Part shown: one piece after another, positions 1 to 10,440 of the stretch
How positions within the stretch are numbered: the stretch's first letter is position 1
Layout: every line of letters begins with the position of its first letter
Assembly (NCBI GenBank): GCA_964247055.1
Contig: OZ176057.1
Span: 5,394,001-5,458,000, forward strand
Reading direction: 5' to 3'
DNA: 64,000 bases
Source of the DNA: Paragordius varius
Lineage: Eukaryota > Nematomorpha
The notes under the pieces: model-generated
The model's database searches: none
What the model was told of the DNA's origin: nothing
What the model saw: the letters and a program-made list of their open reading frames with translations, nothing else
Position numbers and translations under genes: made by a program

Positions 1-101
1 TAATGTTTGATATATGTTTTTTAAAAAAAATTAAAAAATATCAATAAATATATATATCCCCCCCCCCCCAAAGGGCGAGAAAAAAAAATTAAAAAATATT
101 C

Positions 102-374
102 TAAGTCCAAAATTTTATTTTGAGCGTCCGGGAGTAAGAGTGCTCAAATTAAAATTTTGGACTTAGGGGCTTGCAATAAACTCTCATTATACTTGTGGAG
201 AGTTTTTGCGCCAACTCTCTAATAGGAGAAATGAGCCCTCCTTCACGCGAGTGGGAAAAAACTCTTTCAAACGAGCTCATTTTCCCCACCCTTGTAAAGG
301 AGGATTTATTCCTCCCATTAGAGAGTCATTTGGCCCAAAAACTCTCCCCAAGTATAATGAGAGTTTGTTGTGCA
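102..374. repeat. Nested hairpin block after poly-C, unit 1
   Basis: Two successive inverted repeats. The first has arms 102-125 and 142-165: 24 bp, one mismatch, 16-nt loop. The second has arms of about 90 bp at 172-258 and 281-374, roughly 85% complementary, with a short loop. Arm landmarks are AACTCTCATTATACTTG on the left and CAAGTATAATGAGAGTTT on the right. The block is strikingly GC-rich for this genome. No protein or RNA family recognised. Confidence 0.85.
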
Positions 375-760
375 ATCATCCCCAATGAGATCATTGAGTG
401 CGTCTTGCCATCCATCAGCTCCAGGCACGATTTGCCTTCTCCCCATCGCTTTGTGTCAGGTATCGTGGACATTCCCAAGAGCTTCATCCCAACAGATCTC
501 TCCTCCCCAATGTGCCAAAGCCCATCAACACCTAAAAATTAAGATTACCTCGCAATAAGTAGGTTCCTCTTCCTGTGTCGCACCATCAATCGTCCAGTAC
601 CAAATCCCCAGCATTTGATCTGTCCAGGGCTTCTAGATTCCCAAATGTCCGCTTTTCTCGCGGAGTTTATCCCATTACACCTAAATGATAGATTTACCTC
701 ATAAAAGATCCCTTCGGTCGTCCCTTCATTCACTCACGAATCCTTGGTTGCTGGTCTTGA
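375..760. repeat. GC-rich block with internal duplication, unit 1
   Basis: GC-rich stretch following the hairpins. A motif beginning CACCTAAA and followed about 15 nt later by TTACCTC recurs at 529 and 678, suggesting a degenerate 149-bp duplication. Short ORFs run through it but change length and frame between the three units, so I do not call a protein. Nothing else recognised. Confidence 0.55.
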
Positions 761-1319
761 ATCACGTCCACATCCCTGGTTGCCATTGGAGAAGAAGGCC
801 TAAAGCCTTCAAATTAGCTCTTCCAACCAGCCTTCCCATATAATTTTTTTTCTGATTGAAATCATAGGCGCTTATATTTCCCAATACATCCATATATGTA
901 CTCTGGTTTTCCAAATTGCAAATTACATAAACTAACAATTTTATGGACACGTAAGCTTGTCCCTAGATTTTCTTTTTAAGGAATTTTGATTTTCTTTTTT
1001 AGCTCAATTCTATATTATATGCTCTCTTTGTCTATTATATCAGCGGAATTGGTTGGAATATGCTAATATATTTTATATGGGTTGCTATACAATTAATGTA
1101 GTGCTTGCATAAATATGATATATTAAATTTTGCACATGGAACGCACAATTTCATTTAATTTATATGATTATCACTAGGATTATTCCACGGAAATTTTAGC
1201 CCTCTTAATAATGAAAAATTAATGGAAATTCTTTATAAAATACATAAGAATCATGTCATTTTATATATGACTTCAAAATTTTAAAATATTCCTAAGATGT
1301 GGGATATATAATTTGCCAG

Positions 1320-1458
1320 AAACACCAATTACGCTAACTCACAAGATTTTAACTTGCACAGTATATTAAATTATAAATTTAATTAGGTTGACGTGTGCAT
1401 AGATGCTGGAAAACGAGATCTATCAAGAGAGATATTAACAGTACTACTCTTGTATTAA
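1320..1458 (+). CDS. Possible gene fragment with a 26-nt intron, unit 1
   Basis: Putative exon 1320-1360 follows an acceptor (TTGCCAG). It is followed by a GT...AG segment of 26 nt at 1361-1386, then a second exon 1387-1458 ending in TAA. The second exon reads VDVCIDAGK-R then DLSREILT. Evidence for coding: the candidate intron varies in length between units (26, 27 and 23 nt) without disturbing the exons, and the only exon indel is exactly one codon (Tyr missing here). No upstream start or further exons were found and the protein is not recognised. It may be a remnant. Confidence 0.3.
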
Positions 1459-2112
1459 ACAAAGTGTTTCTATACCAAATGATTTGTTATGGATCATCTG
1501 ATGGTGTAATGCTACCTGTTAGAATCACTTGGATGCTTCTTGAATGTTGATTATCTTTTCTAATTAACTGTTGTTTATAAAATAAATTTTTAAATATTAT
1601 TTTAGCTATTATTTGTAAAATATTTTACGTTAAATATAATTTCGCTTATATGTAAAAATATTCGAAAAATTGTATGATCGCAACTAAAGATAAAGTAAAG
1701 GGGTTTGCAAGAATTTATCGTTAAAATGGATATGACAAACATTTTTTTAGATATCCCACCGGTAAATTTATAGATATATAATTGTTTTATTTAAAAATTG
1801 AATTGTAATATATTATATATATATGTATATATATATATAAAATATGATATCAGTTATTTAAATAATTGGCAAAAAACAACCATACATTTTAAACATTGCA
1901 AAGTAGGAAATATTCATGTAAATGCGTTAAATAAATTTCGTGAATTTGTTCGATAAGGGCAAGTTAATTAAACAACTTAAAAAACCAGGATTGTAATAAC
2001 ATAAATTTATTTATTTTCTGTTAGATATTTCACAAATATTTATATCATATCATATAAATAGCTCAGTTTATTTTCATGTAAAAGACGTGTTTTAAACCAA
2101 GATTAGAAAATG

Positions 2113-5100
2113 CTACAAAATATCCATGCAAATTATAGCCTTTCGATGACCAGAATATTCTTTAACACCTATAGTTTTAAAGGCGTCTCCAGAATTCAGT
2201 AATTTCCAAAGCCTGGCTTTCCCGTCACTGCAAGCTAAAAAATAGAAAAAAAAACACGTAAAAATATTTATAGGAGAAATTAATACTAACTCTTTAGAAC
2301 CGTGGACGAAAAAAAGATGGTTATAAAGATAACATTTTTAGTGTTTTCCATTTAATTACAAGGTTGGTGATAACCTTATTTTATTATATGTTTTCTATTT
2401 TATTTGAAATAAAAGTAAAATATTTTATATATTAAAACTATAAAAATAAAACCGTTTTGTCCGAAAACGGTTCGAGTAAAATCGTAAAAAATCAGAGTAA
2501 AAAGGACTTTAGAACAAAAAAAACCTTTGTTTGACTCTCAATAATCTGTAAGCAAATTCTAAAAGGGAAAGAAAAATATAATTTAAAACCAACCAGTTAA
2601 TAAATATCTGTAAGATGTAAGAATTTTTCCATGAGCGCTATTCATATTATAATGTTTATTGATTTTGGCATCCAAATTTAAATCAGCAGGCATGGAAAAT
2701 TCTGAACTTAGGAATCGCGAACACCAAACCCATTTATTAACAGCTGGGTGTTCTAATTTCCAACATCCTAGTAATATTATTATAATGTAAAAATAATTAT
2801 CATTTTTTAGCAATAATAAAAGATTTAGAAACTAAATTTTTTTCTGACAAATTACCCATTCTTATGAAGAAAAAAAAACAGAATTGAATAAAAATATAAT
2901 TTTTTTAAAAAAATTACATAATAAATATCGTCAACTATAAAAAAATAAAAATATTTTTTTCAAAAAAAACGATTAACCTAAACTTTAAAATCAATTTAAA
3001 AATTATGTAATTATTCAAGAACCATTTTATCATTTCAATTCAAAATATTCTTAAACCTTATATTTCCCAAATTCATTTTATGGTTAAATTGAACAAAATG
3101 TTTACTGCCTACATATTTTACCTTGATTTTGAGATAACCTTTCTTTGAAACTTTCATCGTGAGTGTTTGAATTCTCAAAAGTATTTCTCCATACTAAAGT
3201 TTGGCCTTTATCCGTACAAGTTGCTACATATCTAAAATAATAATACAGTAAAAATAAAGACAAAAACGTACGAAAAACCCTTCATTATAAGCTCTCTATC
3301 GCTTTGAGTTACAAATTAATAAGAGAGATGTAAATTGTTAATAATATATTATTTCTATTTCAAAATCTTAATCGTAGACCAACAAAGTCCTATTGCTATA
3401 ACGTATTCGCAATGTTGGCTAGGCCATAAAAATACGTCGACGACAAAAGACAGTTTTCTAATGACTTTAGGCATGTGTGTTACGTTAAAAATTGCCTCAA
3501 ATAACCATAAAGTATAAATATTATGAATATAAATTACTTTGTAATATGAAAACTCAGATCAAAAGCCTTACCCTTGATAACAATCTTAATCATAATGGTT
3601 ATATGAAATTAATCAAATGATCAAAATATAGCTCTCTAAAAAATAAATATGTCGTTTTAATAGAGCTTTAATTTGATTGTTTTAAATGATAATAATATCA
3701 GAAATTCGTAAAAACAAAACAATCTTACAACTTTTTTTCTAGAATTTTAGATCTAAAAAAACCAAAAAAAATAATTTGCAAAAGTAAATAAAACAAAATA
3801 ACTTTGCATCAGGTGAAAATGTACAATTCAAAACGTATTGGTTCATTTGTTCCGTCTTGCTTTGGAAACAATGTTGAATCGTATTAAAATTATCAAAGCT
3901 TTGTAGTAATAAATTACCATTATCATCATTACAATGTAAAACTTCGTCGTCCGAAGTTGGCCCATCACTGTTAATAATATCCTTCTTATTTTGACTTATT
4001 TGGGCAAAATTTTCGCCACTCTTTTTATCTAATAAAGCGATTAAACTTTTTTGTTAATTTGTCAATGAGAAGAAATATTTTATGTTAAAATAATAGAGTG
4101 AATTCTTGTAAAAGATATTATTAAATTAAACTATATCCAAAATATTCGAATGGATTAAGTAAAACAAAAAGAAAATAATTATAATAAGATACACATTGAA
4201 AAAGATACCATGTATCAAAAATTTTGGATATAGCTTAATTTAATATCTTTTACGAGAATTCTCAAATTATTATTTTATTAAACTTTTTGAGTTTGAGTTT
4301 GATTCAGATTCGGAGAAACCAACAGTTATTTGATGTTGGGGCGAGCCAATACATTTTAGCGGAGTGCAAAATTCATACATACGGAGTTGAAGTGATTTAT
4401 GAAGTGCCATATATAACACATTGGGAAGACACGTCCTAAGTCCACCATTGTAGGACAAGGTTGAGGAATGTGGTGATTTTTTCAACGATCTTATATGATG
4501 GCGATTAGTATCTTGGCTAACATTGAAATTTAGGTTAAATATGTTGTTTGCCATGATATTATTAGTGTTGTTGTAATTAACAGAGTTTGGATGACCAGTT
4601 TGATTTTCATTTTCTAAGGGTATTTTTAATAAATTAAAATTATTTATATATATCTATCTATCTTCCAAAACAAATAAAAAGTAACAGATTAATATATTTT
4701 GGTGTAAAGAAAATTATAAATTCAAGGATTTATTTCTATAAAATACAATTACAGAATTATGTTTCCCAATTTATATGTCTATTTTTATTTCGCAAGCCAA
4801 TACAAAATTTTAGATTTTTAAGGAAATCAACGTTTAAAAAATATTTATATTATAAATAATGATGGTTTTATGTGCTTTGCCTTTATTGAATATTTCAATT
4901 TTTACTCTTCTGGTAACAAATAGATAAAATTTCATATTAAATTTAACATAAAATTTTATAATCTTTTTTCCATCATAATTTGGTAAAGATCATAGCAATT
5001 TTAAAAAAAATTAAAAGATGGTCAAAAATAAATTTAACATACAGAAAAAATATACGAATAAAACGTAAAAATATAAAAATTATGTTTTAAAGACAGCCAT

Positions 5101-5579
5101 TTTAAAACCTTAATTTTTCTCACATATAAGTTAGGGTTGGAATTACTTAGGCTTATGATGAGATTTACATTGTTTTTGATGTTTGTTATACCATAGATTC
5201 GTATATATTTGTAACCTATATATAAATTATTTGAAATGTGGAAAATATGATTTTAAATTTTATTATAATCAAACAAATAAAATATAATTGTTTGATTTAA
5301 TTTATTTAAAAGTAGCAAATAGCCACTTTAAATCCATGTTTAAACAAAATATATTCAAAGCAAAAGCAGCCAGATATTTTTCGTCCCCAGAAAAAGATAT
5401 ATCGTTAACTTGCTAAATAATTTAGATTATTAATTATAAATAAATATTTAAAGAAAAATATAAATTTTATGATATTACTGATTCCGGATGCTGTAATGTG
5501 CAAAAGGATGATTGGAATCCCCGATTTTTAATAATCTCATTGAATAATCATAGCCAGTCGTAGCAAAAGGTTTTACCAT
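2113..5579 (-). pseudogene. LST8: LST8 (mLST8/GbetaL) pseudogene, unit 1
   Basis: Damaged copy of the WD40 TOR-complex subunit. Recognisable exons, 5' to 3' on the minus strand: start exon 5579-5479; second from 5412; third from 5215; tentative fourth from 4909; Asn/Ser-rich exon from 4613 to about 4270; then 4028-3803, 3231-3122, 2767-2594 and 2234-2113. The last four keep codon-phase lengths (226, 110, 174, 122 nt) and read well, including CSDGKARLWK near the C terminus. Damage: one base missing in the start exon (about 5,500); loss of the GT donor after the second exon (about 5,362); donor GT changed to TT after the tentative fourth exon (about 4,836); Asp replaced by Gly in the YD motif of the third exon. 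Homology to the other units stops at about 5,690, so the upstream region is missing. Inferred to be a recent pseudogene. Confidence 0.8.
4087..4276. mobile_element. MITE-like fold-back in an LST8 intron, unit 1
   Basis: Inverted arms 4087-4143 and 4220-4276, each about 57 bp. They share CTCGTAAAAGATATT / CTTGTAAAAGATATT and the inner ends CTATATCCAAAAT, with a loop of about 76 bp. No coding capacity. The right arm overlaps the 3' end of the Asn/Ser-rich LST8 exon. It is present in all three units, so it predates the amplification. Confidence 0.75.
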
Positions 5580-5689
5580 TTCAGTATGAGTATAAATATT
5601 GCCAATTTTTTCCACATACATATGAGATACGATCGCTGAGAATATTGCTGAGCAAGATATAACAACACAAAAGCTTATCCTCCAAATTT

Positions 5690-6690
5690 AATACGGAATC
5701 AGGCTGACATCCGCATCAAATTGAAATTTTTAGTTTGTCACGATTCCTGATATGCATTAAAAAATCTAAAATATTTTCTACTAAACGCATTCTAAAAACC
5801 ATAACTTTTCCTAAACAAAATAAACATGTAATGAACCATTCAGCCCGAAAGAGTAATTTTCTACCTTGAAGCAAATTTTTGAATTAATGTATGTATGAAT
5901 ACCACCTAGCATTAGAGAAATTGGAATGAAAATTTGGGAATACTTAAATAAAATGAGCTTATATCGTTAAAGTTAACGTTTAAATATAATTAATAATGTT
6001 GTATGCTATGCAAATATTTTTTGTCTCTAATAAAAATTAGGCTATTATATTTTTATAATATGGATATTAAAAATTTATTAAGGCTTAATATATCCTTGTT
6101 TATTATACCAGTGAGTATAAAAATTAAAGGTTTAATAAATTTAACTTATGGTTCTAATTTTATAAAATATATTTTACTCATTTAGGGTTTTGCTCAATAT
6201 ATTATCCAGTTTTAAAATAACTCTTATATATATATATATATATATATATAAAGATTACTTGACAAACCAAATCCTTCCATTTTATTTAAAAATATTTTAT
6301 ATATATTTAGAGTATTAATTCCGATATTTACAATCATTTTTGATATAATCTATTATAAATATTTGGAATTAAATTTTATAATGAACACTTTATTGCTTAC
6401 AAGTCATCTTTTTACTCTTAAACAAACAATCCCTCACCACTCGGCAGATTGATTGCCCTCTACTATTTCATTATTCCAAAAATAAATTATTTATTAGGAT
6501 TTTTTAAAAAAAATAGTATATTTTAAACATGTTTTTATTTAAAATCCTAAATGGTTTTGTTGGGAATCATATCCTGGTTTGATAAAAATATTTTTTGGAT
6601 ATATGCGATGTAAATTAAATTTAAAATATTTAAAACAACAGATTTAGCAACTATCGAATGTTCATTATCCTCTTAAAATTAGGTAAAAAA
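5690..6690. other. AT-rich gene-free stretch, unit 1
   Basis: No homology to the LST8-upstream gene of units 2 and 3. It has one 60-codon low-complexity ORF (6003-6185), an (AT)n run near 6,226-6,250, and nothing else I can support. Confidence 0.5.
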
Positions 6691-6782
6691 CGAAGTCGGC
6701 TTGCTTCGCAGCCGGACTTCTTTAAAAAAAATGAATCAACTCTTATCCCTAACCTAACCCTAACCCAAAATCGAGAGCCTTA
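6691..6782 (+). repeat. Palindromic telomere-motif element, degenerate, unit 1
   Basis: Shortened member of the dispersed element. The hairpin GAAGTCGGC...GCCGGACTTC is fused from the two hairpins of the full element, followed by ATGAATCAACTC and CCCTAACCTAACCCTAACCC (6748-6767), the closest match in the window to a (CCCTAA)n telomere repeat. Confidence 0.75.
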
Positions 6783-7507
6783 AAGTTTTTCCATATAAAA
6801 TTAAGTTTCTATGAAACATGTTTGACGGCCAAAACATATAAAATAATCCTACACATACATAAATGATAATATTAATTTATTGATATTTTTTTCTTACCAG
6901 ATTTAACTTAGAGTAATGGACAATTGTCAGGCATATATTTAATACTAGTTCCTCAAAAAAAATATTTTTAATGATTTTAACTTAAACTGCCATTAATATA
7001 GAATCAAAAAAGAAATAATTTTAATTTAGGTATTTTTATAAATAAATACTTATTTTCAAATATAGGCGGTCTAGTTTGGACAAAACATACTATTTTTAAG
7101 AATAATTAATTTCTAAATTAAAAAAATATAAGGTTGAATAAGTTTTTATAATTTGATGATAAAATCAATATGGATAATTAGCAGATTACATGCCAATAAT
7201 TTTTAGGCTACCACAAAATTTTCATTAAAGTATTTAAAAATTATATAGGTGTGCCTAAACAATATGATTTATATTAAGGATTTGGATGAAAATTATATGT
7301 AAACATGGTATATAATGTTTTTTAAGTCCTAATATCTAATAAATGTTTTGTCCAATGTTTTTTTACTAATACTAGCTCTGATCAATAATTAATTTCTAAA
7401 AAAATTCAACATTTTTTACCTATCTCTGTATTATTAATAAATTATAATTGGAATCTTATATTTAAGTATAAAACTATTCATAAATATAAGGTATAAGTAG
7501 TAAGAAA

Positions 7508-7620
7508 ATGCGTGGGTCTCGGCCTACTTCGCAGCCCGAGGAAGTCCTGCGGACTTCTTCAAGAAAATGAACCAACTCCAATCCCTCACCCTAACCCTAG
7601 CCCACAAAGTCGAAACCTTA
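7508..7620 (+). repeat. Palindromic telomere-motif element, full, unit 1
   Basis: About 113 bp: GCGTGGGTCTCGG, the stem CTCGG...CCGAG, a perfect stem GAAGTCC-TGC-GGACTTC, ATGAACCAACTCCAATCCC, then CACCCTAACCCTAGCCCAC. No ORF. Part of a direct-repeat series of about 0.8-1 kb. Confidence 0.85.
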
Positions 7621-8210
7621 CAGTATCATAGTATAAACTAGAGATTGAAATAATTTACATTTTTTACCATATAACCACATATTTTTTTCCAAACTGTAGT
7701 AAAGGATATAAATGCCAACTTTTTTTAAAAGATTTCAATTCAGCTTATGAATAAGAGGAACTAATTATTAAAAAAATTTAGGGATTTTATGATCTTTTTA
7801 TTCAACATTAATATCATGTTTTAATTTGTTCAAGTTATTGTCGTGTGGTTATATATAATTATTTAATGAAGAAACTCTTTTGATTTATTTTTTAAAAGAT
7901 TTGTTAATTTTTAAATTAAACTGTTTATTAATGCTTAATCAGGAAGACATTATGAATGATGGAGAATTATATTACAGGCCTAGAAGGTTTCGCGAAAATT
8001 TTAATAATCCATTAAATTTTAAATAAAAATTAAGATCCATTTCACAATTGAGAATGTTACATTTCTAAAGTAAATAAATGTTATGATAGCAACTTGATAT
8101 TATGTATTGGTATTAAATGTAGTTTTAATAAAGGTAACTCTTAAATGACAAAGTTTCGGCCTTCAATTCAACTGAATCCAAACTTCTTACTTTAACCCTT
8201 ATCCCCACAG

Positions 8211-8970
8211 TACACAACTTGTTGTCAATCTTATTTACCATTTTATTAGTTGAGTTAAAACAGAATAATACCTTATATATGATTGATTGATTCCCATTTT
8301 AAAATCAATATATAGTAGAATTAAGAGAGAATTATTATATTAAGGTAATTATCGTAAGTACACTTTGAATATTGTTTACCCAAATATAATTATCTGAGAT
8401 AATTGATCTAATTATTTTGGATGGAAACTCAAAAAAACGCAATTCAGAGCTCTTTGTTGTTGAAAGCTTATTATTATATGATTGAAAGGTTATTTGATTT
8501 TTATATTAATTTTAAAAGGATGCAGAAAGCATTTGAAAAAAAAAATCAATATAAATAATTATAAATCTTTTAGGCAATAATCTATAAATTTCTTGTAAAC
8601 ATTCTTTTTTTAAAAAAAAAGCTTATACAATCACTAAATTATATACCAATCTTTAATCCTATTACACAGGTTAAAACTTAAATACCTCTATAAAAAATTA
8701 TTTTTTTTAATATTAAAACATATTAGATTAATTAATTAATAAATTTTGGTAATAGCCATTTGTGTAATCAAACATTTAAGTAAGAAAATAATTTCAAATT
8801 TCTCATTTATTATTACTAATAAAGATTGTTAAAATATTATTGCCATATTTTTTTAACATATTTTTCTCCGAATTTTATTTACATTTCTTTACAGGCGCCA
8901 GCCAATTATAACATTAATGTAATAATAAAGAATTTATTTTTAGATATGATTGATGAATCATATATAATAA
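8211..8970. other. AT-rich gene-free stretch before the promoter, unit 1
   Basis: Nothing coding seen. Homopolymer A/T runs and TAAT-rich sequence only. It corresponds in position to 35623-36990 of unit 2. Confidence 0.5.
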
Positions 8971-8989
8971 TATGTTTTATTTGAATGTG

Positions 8990-9197
8990 CAGATGGGGGG
9001 GGGGAATAATAATAATAGGCGCCCAAACAATGTTGCGTAACGAAAGAAAGGGAGGGAATAAATAATAATAATAATAATAAGAGAGGGAAACGAAAGATAT
9101 GTGAAACATTTTTCCAGAAGGGGGGAGAAAAAGGCGCAAATGCACACATTAATTTGATTGGCTAAAAAGATAACATACACATTTAGCCCTATATAAA
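8990..9197 (+). promoter_or_regulatory. Candidate promoter with TATA box, unit 1
   Basis: TATATAAA at 9190-9197. Upstream is a purine-rich AGAAGGGGGGAGAAAAAGG (from about 9,116), GCAAATGC (about 9,136), GTGAAACATTTTTCC (about 9,102) and CAAACAATGTTGCGTAACG. These blocks recur in the same order in units 2 and 3 amid diverged sequence, so they look selected. It also holds a G-run (8996-9004) and (AAT)n tracts. Minus-strand ORFs here are antisense noise. Confidence 0.6.
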
Positions 9198-10440
9198 GGG
9201 CGAAAAATTTACTTTTTTCATTTATTTAATTTTTTTTTTGCCTTGCACATTTTTTGAGATGGATGGATAGATTGGGTCCATATGCAATTTCCCTTTCCAT
9301 GTCTTGATCTGTCCGGTTATACAATGTATGTGCCATTACTATATAAAAGGTAAATTGTTTTTATTTCATCATTAGAATACCATTGTTAATTGAAAAAAAA
9401 GGAAACTGCCCAACAAATCCTAGAAACAATCGAACACAATATAACGACAAAGTATTAACAAGGCTGATATTATACGACTGAAATTGGAAAATACGTTCGT
9501 TCTTATACAATTCTGATCAAACAATATATGTAAGTTTTGCATGTTTTATATATATACAGTATAATTACAAATGTTTTGCTGGGTTTGCATTAAAATATTG
9601 TGAGCTACATTTTATAGTAAAGAACATTTAATGACTGTAACAAGAATCTTTTCTTGCTTCTTTCTGGCAAATTTTAACACAAACCTAATAATATTTTATT
9701 AATTATACTGTAATTTTCCATTTTTTAAAAAAACTAAATAAATGTCTAATTATGATACTATATTGATAACAAGTAGTTTTCTTGATCTTTTAAATATTTT
9801 TTTTCATTTGATTAAGGAAGATATAGAAAGTGAAATGTTATAATTATTTAGATGCTTGCTTGTTTTGAAATCTAAAATATCCATGCAATTTAAAATAATT
9901 TTACATAAATTATAGCACTTGGTAACATATTTTTGTATTAAATTTCTTTCTCTAAAATCTTGTAAAAAAATTTTGATAAGGGAGAGGAAGTGTTAGCACA
10001 TAAAGGTTACCGTATGTTATTATTTTTAGGTGCATGCTTGTCCTATAAAATTTAATTTTTTAACAAATGAATTCATATTCTATGGCTTAATATATGGGCA
10101 TTAACTAAATTTTATTAGATTTTAAGAATGATGCTGTAAAAACCATTATTTTGTTATCATTTTTTTAGGAAATTGCCAAAATTCCGGAAATTTTTTTTCA
10201 GAAAATTAGTTTAAGATAATCAATTTTTTTTAAAATTTATAAAAACTTGTATATAAATTTCTTGCGGCAGCCTCAATATTTTGGAGAACCGCGTGTTGGC
10301 CACTCCTCCTCTAAAAAATTCCTAGTATATAAATTATGTACAACAAATTGGTTTCTTTGGGTTTTCTGGCCTTTATTCATTGATATAACGCCTTCTTTTC
10401 GTGTCTTATTTTTTTCATACATAAAATAATGTCTTAAGCT

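Larger units (their letters stand above)
6691..8210 (+). repeat. Diverged ~0.8-kb direct repeats headed by palindromic elements, unit 1
   Basis: Starts at 6,691 and 7,508, with a much eroded third start near 8,140. Inner sequence such as GGCGGTCTAGTTTGGACAAA (7,068) corresponds to GTGGTCTGGTTTGGAACAAA in the unit 2 repeats. No genes. Confidence 0.55.

Noticed and set aside
102-374. tRNA, 5S rRNA or snRNA gene in the hairpin block
   Set aside because: No cloverleaf, no A/B boxes, no Sm site recognised. The stem of about 90 bp is too long for these RNAs.
195-558. Overlapping plus-strand ORFs in the GC-rich block of unit 1 (and 48249-48647, 24385-24741)
   Set aside because: Length, frame and start differ between units, and the left part runs through hairpin arms. 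They look like a by-product of higher GC, not conserved protein.
762-950. 62-codon minus-strand ORF present in all units (also 24845-25033, 48873-49061)
   Set aside because: The nucleotide sequence is nearly identical over the whole region, so the open frame adds no evidence. No family, no splice or promoter signal.
1458-1555. Extension of the plus-strand fragment through a peptide reading like YGSSDGVMLPVRITW in unit 1
   Set aside because: Unit 2 has a stop and unit 3 a 2-nt deletion in this stretch, so the frame is not conserved.
6748-6767. A true telomere or interstitial telomere tract
   Set aside because: Only two to three CCCTAA-like units, always inside the palindromic element. Too short for a telomere array.
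8906-9180. Minus-strand ORFs across the promoter region (also 36940-37224, 61175-61459)
   Set aside because: They run antisense through G-runs and AAT tracts and share no protein similarity between unit 1 and unit 2.
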